Shown: in pieces, positions 10,310 to 21,010 of the stretch
How the letters are laid out: every line of letters begins with the position of its first letter
Position numbering within the stretch: the stretch's first letter is position 1
Source: Talpa occidentalis
Lineage: Eukaryota > Chordata > Mammalia > Eulipotyphla > Talpidae
Direction of reading: 5' to 3'
Length of the DNA: 64,000 nt
NCBI RefSeq assembly: GCF_014898055.3
Contig: NW_023604295.1
Coordinates: 97,355,591-97,419,590, forward strand
Notes under the pieces: model-generated
The model's database searches: none
The model's input: only the letters and a program-made list of their open reading frames with translations
What the model was told of the DNA's origin: nothing
Program-made: the position numbers and the translations under genes

Positions 10310-10570
10310 CCTGTTAAACTTCACCCAACATGATGAGTTATGTGAGCCCGCCATGCAGAATAGCGATATGTATCATAATTGCAGCTCTCCATGTGAGCTA
10401 TCTATCAGAAACCTTAATGTAATTGCCAGACTGAATCCTAATTCATCTCTGAGAGAAGCTTATTACTTTGGGGGTGTTGTATCACCTGCTTTTAAATCAC
10501 ACACAAGCATAGCTGCAATGATCTATTTAGTCTTCAATGTTTTAAATATTGTGGCCTGTGTCCACATTAA
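10310..10570. other. candidate conserved noncoding element
   Basis: Non-repetitive AT-rich sequence with many short homeodomain-like and octamer-like words (TAATGTAATTGCC, CCTAATTCATC, TTTAAATCAC). It lacks the decay typical of neighbouring repeats. A 149-codon frame at 10236-10685 crosses it, but also runs into an L2 fragment, so I do not call it coding. The regulatory role is inferred from composition only. Confidence 0.35.
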
Positions 10571-10639
10571 TTCCCCATCTGCCAGCCAGTTGAGACAAGA
10601 CACTGGTCAGTTGGAGGGCAATTTTAGACCCTTCTCTGC

Positions 10640-10800
10640 TAGTGCTCTTACCTCTCTTTCCTTCCAGTGCAACCCCTCTACATGACTGCCAGAGTAGGCT
10701 CCCTAAAACATAAAACTTCCCGGTGATGCCCTGCAGAAAATTCTCAAGTGACTCTCCATCAACAACCTGACAAAAGACCTCTCCCCATCCAGACATCACC
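10640..10800 (+). mobile_element. L2 LINE fragment
   Basis: 'ctctctttccttccagtgcaac', 'gactgccagagtaggctccctaaaac' and 'ctcaagtgactctccatcaac' follow the well-known L2 3' region, where the usual text is 'ccagagtgatcttcctaaaa ... ggctccccat'. Confidence 0.65.
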
Positions 10801-11789
10801 TTCCTCTCCCACCTCAACTCACTTTCACCAACTTCATGAAGAAACAGAATTATTGGCAAAACTGGAAATGGATAACATCAGACTAGAAAATGGCAAAAAT
10901 AACGGAGTCTGCCTGTTGTCTCTAAGGGACTGTGGATACTCTATATATGAATCAGAAACTTGACAACCTCTCTTAGAATATGGAAGAAAAGGACAAAAGG
11001 GTAAAAGTCATTGTCAAAAAAATGGCAAATGCAGGCTACTGCAATCACCAAATATACACAAAATGCATTCCAGAAGAAAACATCAGTACAGAGTATACCC
11101 TATAGAAACAACATATAAAGATTAAAAGGATGACATTTGTTGGGTCAAAAAATGACCTATATCATTGGGCTTAAAAAAAAATACTTGCAGAAACTCATTC
11201 TTAGTAACCTTTTGCAGAAATTTGTATTTGAAAGGACAAAATAGGGTCTAATAAGCACCCAAGCAAAAGTAATAAATGGGTTTACTGCCACAGAAATAGA
11301 ATCAGGCTGCCCTCACCTTCTCCCGGTGCACAAGCTGCTGGGACACACATCTATCAGGCTTGAGGGACAGTGTGCCTGTGACCCGGGGGAGGAACGGCAG
11401 CCGCGTCCTTCATTTATGAAAGCAGAAGAAAGAGTATCTTCAGACTATTAAGGCTCAGAAAGCCCCTGAGGTGCTCTTCTGGGTGGCAACAGTAAAGAAA
11501 TGTGTCCATGGAATGAATTCAGTCCAATCAAATCAAAGAGAAGCAACATTGAGAGCTCAGGAGTAGGAAATTGTAGTGTAAAAGGGTCATCAGTTCTGAA
11601 AACAGTTAAATGAAGGATTCAAATATTGCTTTGGATTGACCTACAAAACTGCAAATGTTAAAATTTCTTGAAAACAAAGACAGGAAATATAAAATCTGAA
11701 CCTACACATAAAAAATCACCTCCCTCTCCGGACAAGCTCCCAGGACCCACAGCATGGGTGGACACCCTGGCTTCCTCCCAGCCCTGCTT
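10801..11789. other. A-rich unique sequence
   Basis: 10840-11300 is A-rich on the + strand and may be an old LINE remnant, but I cannot align it to a family. No exon signal is seen. Confidence 0.4.
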
Positions 11790-11950
11790 CTCTCTGCCTC
11801 AGCGCTCATTTGCCAGTCTCATTTGTTTCACATCTTTTTTGCCATGAAAAGAACAGGAGCCCCTCAGAGGAGGGACCATTTTATTTGTTTCTTTGCCCTG
11901 GTGGAACATATAGTGAGTAACTGTCAGGATCTACTGAAAGAATGAATGAG
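11790..11950 (+). mobile_element. L2 LINE 3' end
   Basis: 'aggagcccctcagaggagggaccattttatttgtttctttgccctgg' followed by 'actgaaagaatgaatgagg' matches the L2 3' terminal pattern (gagggcagggac ... GAATGAATG). Confidence 0.6.
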
Positions 11951-12174
11951 GATGAATGCAAATGTTCCATTATTATACCCCAGGTAGCCTTCCCAGAGGG
12001 CATGACCTCTGAATCCTGGCAGCGTTTCAGTGAGGGCTTCCTGAAGCTTATATTTAATATCTACTTAGAACATAAGTGAAGTTTCACTCAATGCCTCCTA
12101 AAACACACAGGTGGGCTCATTAGATGGTAGATCACGTTATTGCAGAATCAGGAGATCTACTAAACTCTTTGCTG

Positions 12175-12330
12175 GATCAAGGCACTTTCTAAACGCTGTG
12201 GTTCTCATCACCGCTCTCAGATTGTCATGGCTACTCCTGTGAGGTCAAGGAGGAAACTGAGGCTCACAGAGGAGGTGCAACATTTCCAAGTGCACATTAG
12301 AAGGGGTGGAACAGAAGCATGACTGCATCT
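12175..12330 (-). mobile_element. MIR SINE, antisense
   Basis: 'aggcactttctaaacgctgtggttctcatcac', 'ggaggaaactgaggctcacagagg' and 'aaggggtggaacagaagca' follow the reverse-complement MIR order. Confidence 0.75.
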
Positions 12331-12784
12331 TAATGACTGTAATGTACATGTCTGTCTCCATGAGTCCAGAACAGTCACATGACAGGTAGTTTTATTTCCA
12401 GAATGTCAGCTGGCCAACCCCAGCATCGGTCCCGCCAGGCACCTCACGTAGGCTGCTCAGTATGCTGTGGAGGGGATGCGTGTTCACTGTACATTAGGCA
12501 GTTTAGTTTACCAGGAGAACACAGCGTCCCTTGATAAATGAGGTCCTGGTTGCATTTACATGAGAGGGGACCTGGAGTGCGGGCTTCCTGTGCTTGATAA
12601 GGGGCTCAGCGATGCATCACTCCGTTGTGCCAGCACGCAGGAGTCAGCAGTGATGAATGGGGTTCCAAGAGGAAGAGCTGGGGATGGCGCTGTGCTGCAG
12701 CACACCAGGTCCCTCTGATGCGGTGCCTGATTAGGGGTTCAAGAACACCAACCCACTCAAGAGCCAGTCGCTCATACATTCCTC
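12331..12784. other. unique sequence, moderately GC-rich
   Basis: 12400-12740 is free of recognisable repeats and retains several CpGs (CATCGGTCCCG, GATGCGGTGCC). It could be a constrained element, but nothing specific supports a function. Confidence 0.35.
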
Positions 12785-12894
12785 CACTTGTAACAATTGA
12801 CTAAGCACCTTGTCTGAGCCAGTGCTTGCTAGATGCTGCAGCTAGATATGTGAGCCACAGTCCTTACACTTATCCTACCATCCAATACTCAGAG

Positions 12895-13130
12895 CATCAA
12901 GTACTGATGACTTACTACCAAGCATTGTACATGCCTTGCCTCCTGAATCTTAATCACCATCTATGGGGTAGGTATAATCCTCTTCATTTAAAGAGTGGGA
13001 AAACTAAGACCAAAAAGAATTAGCTAACCCTCCAAGACAGCACAGCTGACTAGTAACAGAACCTGAGTTTGAATTGAAGTCCACGGACCTCAGAGTCCTT
13101 ACTAGTAATAATTCTGCAGCTCCACAGATG
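12895..13130 (-). mobile_element. MIR SINE, antisense
   Basis: 'gacttactaccaagcattgtacatgcc', 'ctgaatcttaatcaccatctatggggtaggtataat', 'gggaaaactaagacc', 'agcacagctgactagtaacagaacctgagtttgaa' is near-complete reverse-complement MIR. A possible second trace lies at 12785-12890. Confidence 0.85.
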
Positions 13131-13564
13131 ATGGTGACTATGGACAAGAGAATCCTATAAAGTGTCAGACATTCTGTGTATCTGTGAACTAGATATTATT
13201 TTCCCAATGAGATTCTCATGGTTCAGAGAAGTTTAGACATTTCACCAAAGACACCCAGCATGTTAGGGGGTTGGATGCTATAAACTGGCATCACAAATTC
13301 TCGCAAGAGCCCTGCTCGTCTGTCAGGTGAGTGACAAAGGGAGTTTACAAGCTTTTGGTTCACAAAGTGGATGCCTCCAAATGTGGCCCTTATGCAATGG
13401 AACAAATTACACTTTTAAAAGAAATGGGAATCTGGCTTTGACAATGTATTGTGCTTATGTGAGATGTCACATGGGGAGGGCTAGGGCAGGGATAAACCAG
13501 ATTCACTGTGTTAATTTTACAATCTCTCAGGAGTTTATATAACTGTTAAAAAAAATAGGCAGTA
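13131..13564. other. unique sequence, nothing recognised
   Basis: No recognisable element. It ends in an A-run at the SINE insertion point. Confidence 0.45.
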
Positions 13565-13844
13565 GGGCCTCCCCTGGTGGTGCAGTGGTTGAGCGCTGGG
13601 CTGCGAAACTGCCTGCAGCCTCTGCAGCACTGGTTCGATCCCCTGCCGCCGGTGAGGATCCCACATGGTGTAACAGACCTCTCCTGCCGTGCCCACTGCT
13701 CCCCCTCAGCAGTGTATTCTGTCAGTCTGCCTGTTCTGTTCCCCGCTCTGGCTCTGGTGAATTCTCTCACCCACCCCCCCCCCCCCGGCGCTTCAGACTG
13801 TACCCAGTGCTTGTATAAATAAATAAATAAATAAATAAATAAAT
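13565..13844 (+). mobile_element. tRNA-derived SINE, younger subfamily
   Basis: Starts GGGCCTCCCCTGGTGGTGCA with B box GGTTCGATCCCC, then GACCTCTCCTGCCG, GGTGAATTCTCTCACC and TGTACCCAGTGCTTGTATAA, ending in (AAAT)n. An expanded C-run (about 14 C) interrupts the 3' part near 13774-13786. No clear target duplication is seen. Confidence 0.95.
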
Positions 13845-14199
13845 CAATTCAATATGACAAACATTGAACACCCAAATTGAGATCATCTCTGCTGCTGTTG
13901 GGGGAAACTGAGATGACCAATGCATTTCTAGGAGGACTCACATCCCCTCAAATGTGATGATGTCATGCTCTCAACTTTCCTAACTGGAAAAACTATATAC
14001 TGTTCCCTGCTGAGAATTTAATTACACACAGGTCTGTGTTTCTGATGATCTCCTGATCTTTCACACAATCCACTCAGCACCATCCTCTTCCTCTGATGAG
14101 GTCCCTGAGCTGAACATCTTTATTTGCCCCTAAAGATGAATATTCCCTTTTACTCCCAGTTCCATGCCCCCCCAGTGGTCATAGGGACCCCATCAGTGA

Positions 14200-14615
14200 G
14201 CTCCGCTCCTTGTCAGCCCTCTTGTGGCCAGGTTCTGAAATGGGGTCTGCTGTAGAGATTAAAGGCCTTTTAGGAAAGAGAGAGGTTAGGGCATTTATTG
14301 CCTCAGTTCCTTCCCAGTATGTTGCTGCAACATGGTTGACTTCCTCCACCTAAAGGAAAGTCACAGCTCCTGTCAGATGCCCCCCCTACCCCTACCACCT
14401 GCTCAGATTTACCTTCAGTTTCCCTAATGTGTCTTTGCCCTTCAGACCAGGGGTGGTCACTGGGCTTCATCATGTCTAGACAGGGATGCCACACGATTTC
14501 TTGTCATTCACAAGATCTGCTCACACTTTTGTAAATAATCCCTTTATTAACCTTTCTTTAAACTACCTAATTTGAATGTGCCATCTGTTTCCTGCCAGGC
14601 TGCTGTCTGATACAA
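14200..14615 (+). mobile_element. ancient LTR-like interspersed repeat, family name uncertain
   Basis: I recognise the order 'aagtcacagctcctgtcag', 'cccttcagaccaggggtggtcac', 'cacacttttgtaaataatccctttatta', 'ctaatttgaatgtgccatctgtttcctgcc' and 'gtctgatac' from a family common in placental genomes. The end near CTGATAC resembles an LTR terminus. The copy is old and diverged. The name would need a library search. Confidence 0.6.
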
Positions 14616-15195
14616 TCTTTGGGAGCAGAAACCATATTAAATGCACAGTTTCATTACCTATGATATCAACCACAGAGAAGAGTCAGGTCCACAGTGGGTG
14701 GGACTTACCTGATTGGATATCTCTTTGCTTAAGCAAGAGTTGGAATTCTATTTTAATTGGAAGATTTCAATGTTTCTAAATCTATTTTGGAGGCAGATCT
14801 CTTAGGAAATCTGATGAAAGCTATAGACCTTCAACCTAGAAAAATATATAAATGCATATTTTCACACACATTTGCATAAAATTTCAGGCAGTTCTTAAAC
14901 CACAGGTTAAGTAAGAATGTCTACAATAAATGCATTATTTATTAAAACAAAGAATCCTACTGTGATGTTAGTACTTGCTTCCTAAATCTAAGATGTAATC
15001 AATTCTCAATGCTGTGTTACTATGTGTAATAGTAGGAGTAAGTAGTATTTAAATGGGCACAGAACTTGGGTTTATAAGTAACTGTGGGATTGCCAGCCTC
15101 CGGGATAAAATACATAAATATTGAAGCTCATAAATGACAGAAGAGAAAAATAACAACAGGGACACTAATACAGCCCTAATTTTATGCCCAAGATT
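14616..15195. other. AT-rich unique sequence
   Basis: No recognised repeat or gene signal. Confidence 0.45.
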
Positions 15196-15203
15196 GTCAT
15201 AAT

Positions 15204-15441
15204 GGGGGCCTCTCTGGTGGCTCAGGGGTTAAAGTCTCAGTGCTATCAAGCTATCACCGGCCACTGCAGCCTGAGTTTGATCCCCAGCCAGTGTGCTAAC
15301 CCACATGGCAGCAGATTTCTCATGTTTCACTTGCTACTCCGCTCAGCAGTGTATTTCAGTATATGAATCCTCTCACTCCCCACACCTCTGGCATATACCC
15401 CAGTTCTTGTATGCATAAATAAATAAAAATAAATCTTAAAA
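15204..15441 (+). mobile_element. tRNA-derived SINE, older subfamily, internally deleted
   Basis: Head GGGGGCCTCTCTGGTGGCTC, B box GAGTTTGATCCCC, body CGCTCAGCAGTGTATTTCAG, 3' ATACCCCAGTTCTTGTATGC. The middle 'CTGCTCCCCACTCTGTCTC' segment is missing. Flanks share GTCATAA (15196-15202 and 15442-15448). Confidence 0.92.
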
Positions 15442-15448
15442 GTCATAA

Positions 15449-15814
15449 CTGCTTTAAAAAGAATAAGTCATTTAATGTCCACAATATCCCCAGAAGGTCA
15501 GTCCTATTCTTAATCCACCCAGGTCTCCTCAATTCTTTAAGATTAATCTGGCCCTTTCCACCCATAAAGATCATGGAAATCACTTCTTGACTAGGAAAGC
15601 AGGCTCAGGAAAGGTCAGAGTGTTGTGATACCTGATAACCAGACCGTTCACCCCTAATTTCCATAGCACGTTGTAGTTAGCATTGTTATTCCATTTGCAT
15701 TATAGTCTGCTCTTTGTACAATTTTCTTGCCATCAGATCAGTGATTTTCAATGTCTCTTCCAATGTGACATACTTGAACTAAGATATAGACTGCAGCATC
15801 TTAATAATAGTAAT
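15449..15814. other. unique sequence, nothing recognised
   Basis: No recognisable repeat, RNA gene or exon. Confidence 0.4.
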
Positions 15815-16055
15815 TGAGCTAGAACATATGGCAAGCTTACTATGGACTGCAATAGTCCTTCCAAAGAGTTGCATACACCTCAGTTAATCCTTATGACAAT
15901 TCTATCATTAGGAGAGCTATTATTCTCATTTTACTGATGAAGAAATGAAGGTTTAGAGAAGTTCAGCAATTATCCCCAGGTCAAATGGCTAATAAGTAAT
16001 AGATCTGGTATTTGAATGCTGGTAGGTTTTCCCTAGACTATTACCACCTTCCAGA
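15815..16055 (-). mobile_element. MIR SINE, antisense
   Basis: 'cttactatggactgcaatagtcc', 'cagttaatccttatgacaattctatcattagg', 'attctcattttactgatgaagaaatgaaggtttagagaagtt' and 'tctggtatttgaatgctgg' give a nearly complete antisense MIR. Confidence 0.88.
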
Positions 16056-16689
16056 GTTAAGGTGATGCTCTGGACACTACCACATAACCCAGCAGCTGTC
16101 CTAACAGTAGCCCTGTCTCCCCCACTCTAGAATGCATGGTATGCAAATAAGGACCATAGTGATAAACTTGAACCTACTCTAAATGTTTTCAAATTATTAA
16201 ACCAGCCAATTGTACCATTTAACTATAGCCAGGGACATAGTACTTGCACTTCCTAATGGGTGCCAGGGTCTAGATTTTACCATCTCTGTGTCCCCAAAAT
16301 CCAGACTAGACCATTGCATACCCCTGGCTGCCAGCAAACATTTAAATGAATGTATGCAAGGGTGGATAAAGTTGGAAAGGGTGGTGCCTCAAGTTTTAAA
16401 GGCCCAGGTAATTAGAAACAAATTTGGCAAAAAGATTGGGAGAAAAAGCAATTAATGGAGAGACCAAACTAAACCATGCCTCCCCTTATGCCATCAGATA
16501 GCCCTCCCCGATCATCAAACCCATCTACTGGATCCTGTAAAACTCAGAAAATATCAAAAGTAAACTCATCTCAGTCCCCAGGTTCAGCTTTGACTAGTTC
16601 TTTCACTTTATTCTAATGGAACACAAAATTCCCTTAGGACAATTTGTACTGACTTTTCCAGAATTAAAGGCTAATTTTTCCCAGTTCAA
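16056..16689. other. unique sequence, nothing recognised
   Basis: No recognised repeat or exon. An 81-codon frame at 16210-16455 has no identifiable domain. Confidence 0.4.
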
Positions 16690-19040
16690 GGTTTGAAAGT
16701 GGGTAGGTGTCGTTCTGGATCCCCACTGCCACTTTCAAAGCCTTTCCCTGCCTTCTTCATTCAAAACCTCCAGTTCTTTCAAATATCATCAACGCATTTC
16801 TCTCTCTCAGTCAACTTCTTGCACTTAGCCATTCACCGATGACTTCAGACCAGCCTTCTTGTTTCCTCCCTACCACCACTCCTATCTTCTTTGGGAAGAT
16901 TATTGAATATCCATTAGAAATATTTCTCCACAATCATGACCTTTCAGTTCTTTAACCAACTCAACACAATAATTATTTTCTTCCCCATCTTGGGCATCCA
17001 CTTCTCAGGTCATACATCATCACCAAACAGCAACATTTCTATTTCATTCATCAATTTCCAACAATCTCCTCCTATCCTCCTGCTCAGTCCCTCTGGTATA
17101 AATGCACTAACAATACTTTGACCTTATAGGGTACTCAAGCCCACTGACTCCACAGACCCTGACACATTGTTGCTGTCAACCAAGTACTGGTGGGTGCCCC
17201 TATTCCCATCCTTATTCATTGTCCAGCGCTAATATGCCCTTGCAAACTGCTTAACTGCCTCGACTCTCCCTGTGTCCCCTTCTCTCCAGTTATTTCTCAA
17301 CTCCAACTTAACTCAAGTACCCCATTACCAGCTTGCACCCCTGTGACTCTATCTAGAGAATAGTGCAGACTGGGCCCATCTCATGAATCTAAATCTCCAG
17401 TAGGTATTCAGAACCTTGGACAGCACCATCATATTTTCACCAGCAAATCCAGTATTTCACTCCCCAATTATTTCACATCCTCCTCTTTATCTCTACTTAA
17501 AACTCCCTCAACCTCTTCAGTCTCAGCTGGTAGCTTCACTTCACATTTCATAAAGAAAACAGATGAAATAAAAGAACTACCTCATCTTTTCATTCCTAAA
17601 TTTTCTAACTACCTGGCATCTGTTCTCACATATTGTTTTCCTTTCTATCACCATAGAAACCTCCCTGTTCCCAAAGCCAACACTTTTCTATGCTCTAGAT
17701 ATGTCCCCTTGTCCACTCAAGGTCTTTGTACCTGCAACTTTCTTCTCTCTCCTAAATAGGAAACTTTCTCTTTATATAGAGACATGCCTTGATGCTGATT
17801 CTCTGAAGCACTTCCCATTCTATAATTCCACTTCCCCCTTCAGCCACTGCTCCATTTTCATTCTCCTGTTTATTGCAACCTTTCTTAAAAGAGTAGACAA
17901 CATATATGATTCTCAGTTTCTCCCCCATGCTCCTTTGACTAACTCCACTTGGGTTCTATCCCCATGCTCCTTTGACTAACTCCAGTTGGGTACCATCCCG
18001 ATTGCTTTGCTCTCTTACTCTGGCCATGAGTCATTTATATCCTAATAAATTCAATTGTCATTCCATGAGTTTCATCTTATTTGGCCTCCGAAAGGATCAC
18101 TCTCACTTTCACAAAACATCTTCTTCTTTAGGGCTCTATGTTACCATCCTCTCTTAAACTTCCTCCTACCTAATGGCTGCTGCCCCTGCCCCCTTATGGG
18201 ATTCCCCTATCCTAGACTCAACCTTGTTCAAGGGCTTGGATCCATGTATTTTCAAGCTACACTAAAACTTTCATTACTTCTTATATGCTGAAAATGCCAC
18301 CATCTCATTCCCAGACCTGAACTTCAGACTTTAATATTCACCTGTCAACCCAACATTTCCACTTGATGTCATAAAGATATCTTAACACACTCAAAACCAA
18401 ACTCCTGATCACCTCCCCCAAACCTGTTGCTTGCCCTGTCTTCCCCATCCCACTATCAATTCAGCTGAACAGATCAAACATCAAGGAGCTCCTCTTTTTT
18501 TATGTTGCCTGCGTAACTCATTCATCAGCAAGGCCTGTGGCTCAGCCTTTAAAATTTTCCACAAATTCATCTATTCTTCACCACCAATGACTACTTTTAC
18601 CTTAACACAAGTCATCACCATCCCTTGCTGGGCTATGGGAAGAAAAGGCAACTGCTCTCCCTGTTTTCATCACTGCCTATCACAGTTCAACCCCTCTAGC
18701 AGTCTGCCAACAATCCTGGTAGCTTCATATGGTAACATTAAGTAAAAATCAGTGTTTTTGAGGGACTCCCTGATTTGACCCTACTTTTCCTCTTCATCTC
18801 ATTGCCGCCCATCCCAAAATGCTGAGCCATCATGCTAGGTGTCTGTTTCCAATACACTGAACAAGTTTCCATGCAGGGTCATTGCATGTGCTATTGTTCC
18901 TGCCTGTGAAGCTGTTCCTCCATCTTTTCACAATTGGCATATAGATTTCAGTCTGAATTCCATCTCCTTCAAAAAGCCCTCCCTGACCACTTTAGGTACA
19001 GTAATCTGCTCTTGAAGGGTCTCTGCCTCCATTTATTTAT
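16690..19040 (+). mobile_element. large pyrimidine-rich ancient LINE-derived block
   Basis: About 2.3 kb is strongly C+T-rich on the + strand. 'ccagacctgaacttcagactt', 'aaccaaactcctgatcacctcccccaaacctg', 'gtcttccccatcccac' and 'cattcatcagcaaggcctgtgg' follow a LINE 3'-region pattern widespread in mammals. 18770-19040 continues with L2-like 'gcatgtgctattgttcctgcctgtgaagctg' and 'aaaaagccctccctgaccac'. Family is L2-like or old L1 3' UTR; I cannot decide. The many open frames here follow from the pyrimidine bias. Confidence 0.6.
17926..17998. repeat. 37-bp tandem duplication
   Basis: CATGCTCCTTTGACTAACTCC occurs twice (first 20 bases shared), at 17926 and 17963, with near-matching continuation (ttgggttctatcc versus ttgggtaccatcc). 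It is a local slippage duplication inside the LINE block. Confidence 0.85.
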
Positions 19041-19054
19041 CTAATACTTATATT

Positions 19055-19250
19055 TTGTCTAATACTTACTATGCTCTAGGCACTATTTTAAGTGTGTTAC
19101 AAACCTCACCATATTTAAACTTCATACTAATCACATGCAATTAGTTTTATAATTGCCCCCATTTTACAGATGGAGAAAGTGAAGCACAAAAAAATTAAGT
19201 AACTTACCTAAGTTCATATTGGTAGCGCATGTCAGGGTCAGAATTAGTGC
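19055..19250 (-). mobile_element. MIR SINE, antisense
   Basis: 'acttactatgctctaggcactattttaagtg', 'gcccccattttacagatggagaaagtgaagcac', 'aagtaacttacctaagttca' and 'agggtcagaattag' give a well-preserved antisense MIR core. Confidence 0.9.
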
Positions 19251-19569
19251 TCAGGTAAAGGCATTAAGGCTTATGCTTTTAGGTGGGGGATATATTTGAA
19301 AGAAGTTATTAGCATAAGAGTAAGATGATGTCATGTACCCTAGGAAAACAAGTTCTAATGACCTTGAACAAATCCATCTGTCTCTGAGATTCAATGTTTT
19401 TATCAGTGAAAGGAGAATACTGGATTTGATAACATCCATGAGACTTCCCATCAGAGCTATGATCTTGGCATTCTTGCCAGAAATGGGTGGATGATCTGGG
19501 AGCTTCACTTAGATGTTGTTGGTACTACCCAAACCACAACACAACTACAAACACTGCTGATAATATGAT

Positions 19570-19765
19570 GATATCAGTTACTATTTGTTGAATGTGACCC
19601 TATGACCCTGGCCTTAACATGTTCATCTAATCCCCACAATTGCCCTTGAAGGTTATCTTCCTTTTATAGAAAAGACAACTGAGACTCAAAGAGGTTAACA
19701 AAATTGCCCAAGGTCACACAGCCAAGAATTGATCAGACTAGAATTTGAAACAAGGTGGGCTAGAC
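19570..19765 (-). mobile_element. MIR SINE, antisense
   Basis: 'catgttcatctaatccccacaattgccc', 'aaaagacaactgagactcaaagaggttaac' and 'ttgcccaaggtcacacagccaagaattga' are diagnostic of antisense MIR. Confidence 0.9.
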
Positions 19766-19769
19766 AGAC

Positions 19770-20015
19770 TCCCCTCTTCCCTATTCCCTTTTCCCCCGCA
19801 GTTCCCACTGCTCCATTTACTTTCTTTTTAGCATGTATCACCCTCTTACATACTTATTTATTATGCTTTTTAATTATCTTTCTTCCCATTAGAATGTGTG
19901 ATTCACAAGGGAGTCCCTGTCTACTTTGCTCACTGACACATTCCACATGTTCTAAAACAGTGTGCCTGGCATGCAGCAGGTGCCCAGTGGAAATATAGCA
20001 TTTGAATGAGTTCCA
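19770..20015 (+). mobile_element. L2 LINE 3' end
   Basis: 'atgtatcaccctcttacatacttatttatt', 'cattagaatgtgtgattcacaaggg', 'tttgctcactgacacattcc' and 'aaaacagtgtgcctggcatgcagcaggtgcccagtgg' follow the L2 3' end in order. Confidence 0.85.
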
Positions 20016-20164
20016 AAGAGTTCCAAAGAGGGCTCCTTCAGTGCCGTGCCTGCCATCTGAGAGGCTTATGAACTGGTTGCCTCTCCTTGTCTCCAAGACA
20101 AACTGGCTGATGATGACCACACCCTGCCTGTGACCTGATTTTGTATAGCCTGCAAGCTATGAAG

Positions 20165-20243
20165 AGTTTCTGCAAGAAAAGGAAGAGAAAGAAGAGGGGA
20201 AGGAGAAACAGGAGGAAGGGGAGAGGGAGAAAGGAAAGCAGTG
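20165..20243 (+). repeat. polypurine tract
   Basis: Nearly 80 bases of A and G with very few pyrimidines (GGAAGAGAAAGAAGAGGGGA and onward). Such tracts can form triplex (H-DNA) structures. The basic arginine/lysine-rich peptide in a frame at 20141-20437 is a by-product of AGG/AAG/AGA codons. Confidence 0.85.
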
Positions 20244-20779
20244 ATAACCGACCAGAATATGCAGCAGAGGCTGCACGGCCTGCAGAGACTAAGCCATATG
20301 AACTTTTACAAAAAAGCTTGCAGACCCACACTTGCTCTGTGAGATCAAGAGTGACAGATGGGCCAGTACTCTTGAAGCCTAGAGAGCATCCCTCTGCCAC
20401 TGCTCTGCCACCCCTCAGACAGACATTCCCTGTGTGACCCTGAATGGCACACAGTCTTCCTACACTGTTAATTCCATGTTTCTAGTCCATTAGGGGAGCT
20501 AATGTGGTACATAGCCAAGTGCTCGAGAGGTTTCTTCATGGGAATTTCTGAAGAATCCTTTTCTTGGGTGTAAAGACAGTCTTTATTATCTAATAAAATA
20601 GTTATATTATGAATCAGGAGTCCATGATTCAGCTAACGTGATTCCATTAGCAGTTATCGCCACCCCTCGCCGCTTAACTTCTGTTGTGTACCAAATGTTC
20701 TTCCTCTCACATCCATTCACTGCATTTGGCTGGCTTTGAAGTTAAGAGAGGCCATCCAGACTTGCCTCCTCATAAATGC
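20244..20779. other. unique sequence, nothing recognised
   Basis: No recognisable repeat or exon. Confidence 0.4.
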
Positions 20780-21010
20780 CCAACCTGCACAGCTAATAGA
20801 TGCATACTGCTAAAGACACATTGACAAGCTGCTGCAGCGGGGAGTGGCATCCCCAGACTGCAAATTGCTGGCTGAGAGCTGGTGTGAGCACACGCAGGGA
20901 GGAATTATAGTCAAATCCCTGTGCTTTCTGAGGGCAGCATGAGAAACGTCCGGTGGCAGAACACTGGAGGGAGAAGGACGGGAGGTGCGCCATGCTCAGC
21001 GCTGCTCTGC
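20780..21010. other. possible conserved noncoding element
   Basis: Non-repetitive sequence with moderately high complexity (AAGCTGCTGCAGCGGGG, GCAAATTGCTGGC, GGAGGAATTATAGTC) and several retained CpGs. The evidence is compositional only. Confidence 0.25.

Noticed and set aside
10236..10685. 149-codon plus-strand frame as a coding exon
   Set aside because: It runs from unique DNA into an L2 fragment and shows no recognised motif. The central part is better explained as noncoding.
12331..12784. CpG island or promoter
   Set aside because: CpGs are only slightly more frequent than nearby, and there is no dense island or core promoter.
20141..20437. Arginine/lysine-rich small protein, possibly a nuclear peptide
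   Set aside because: It is translation of the polypurine tract, with no other support.
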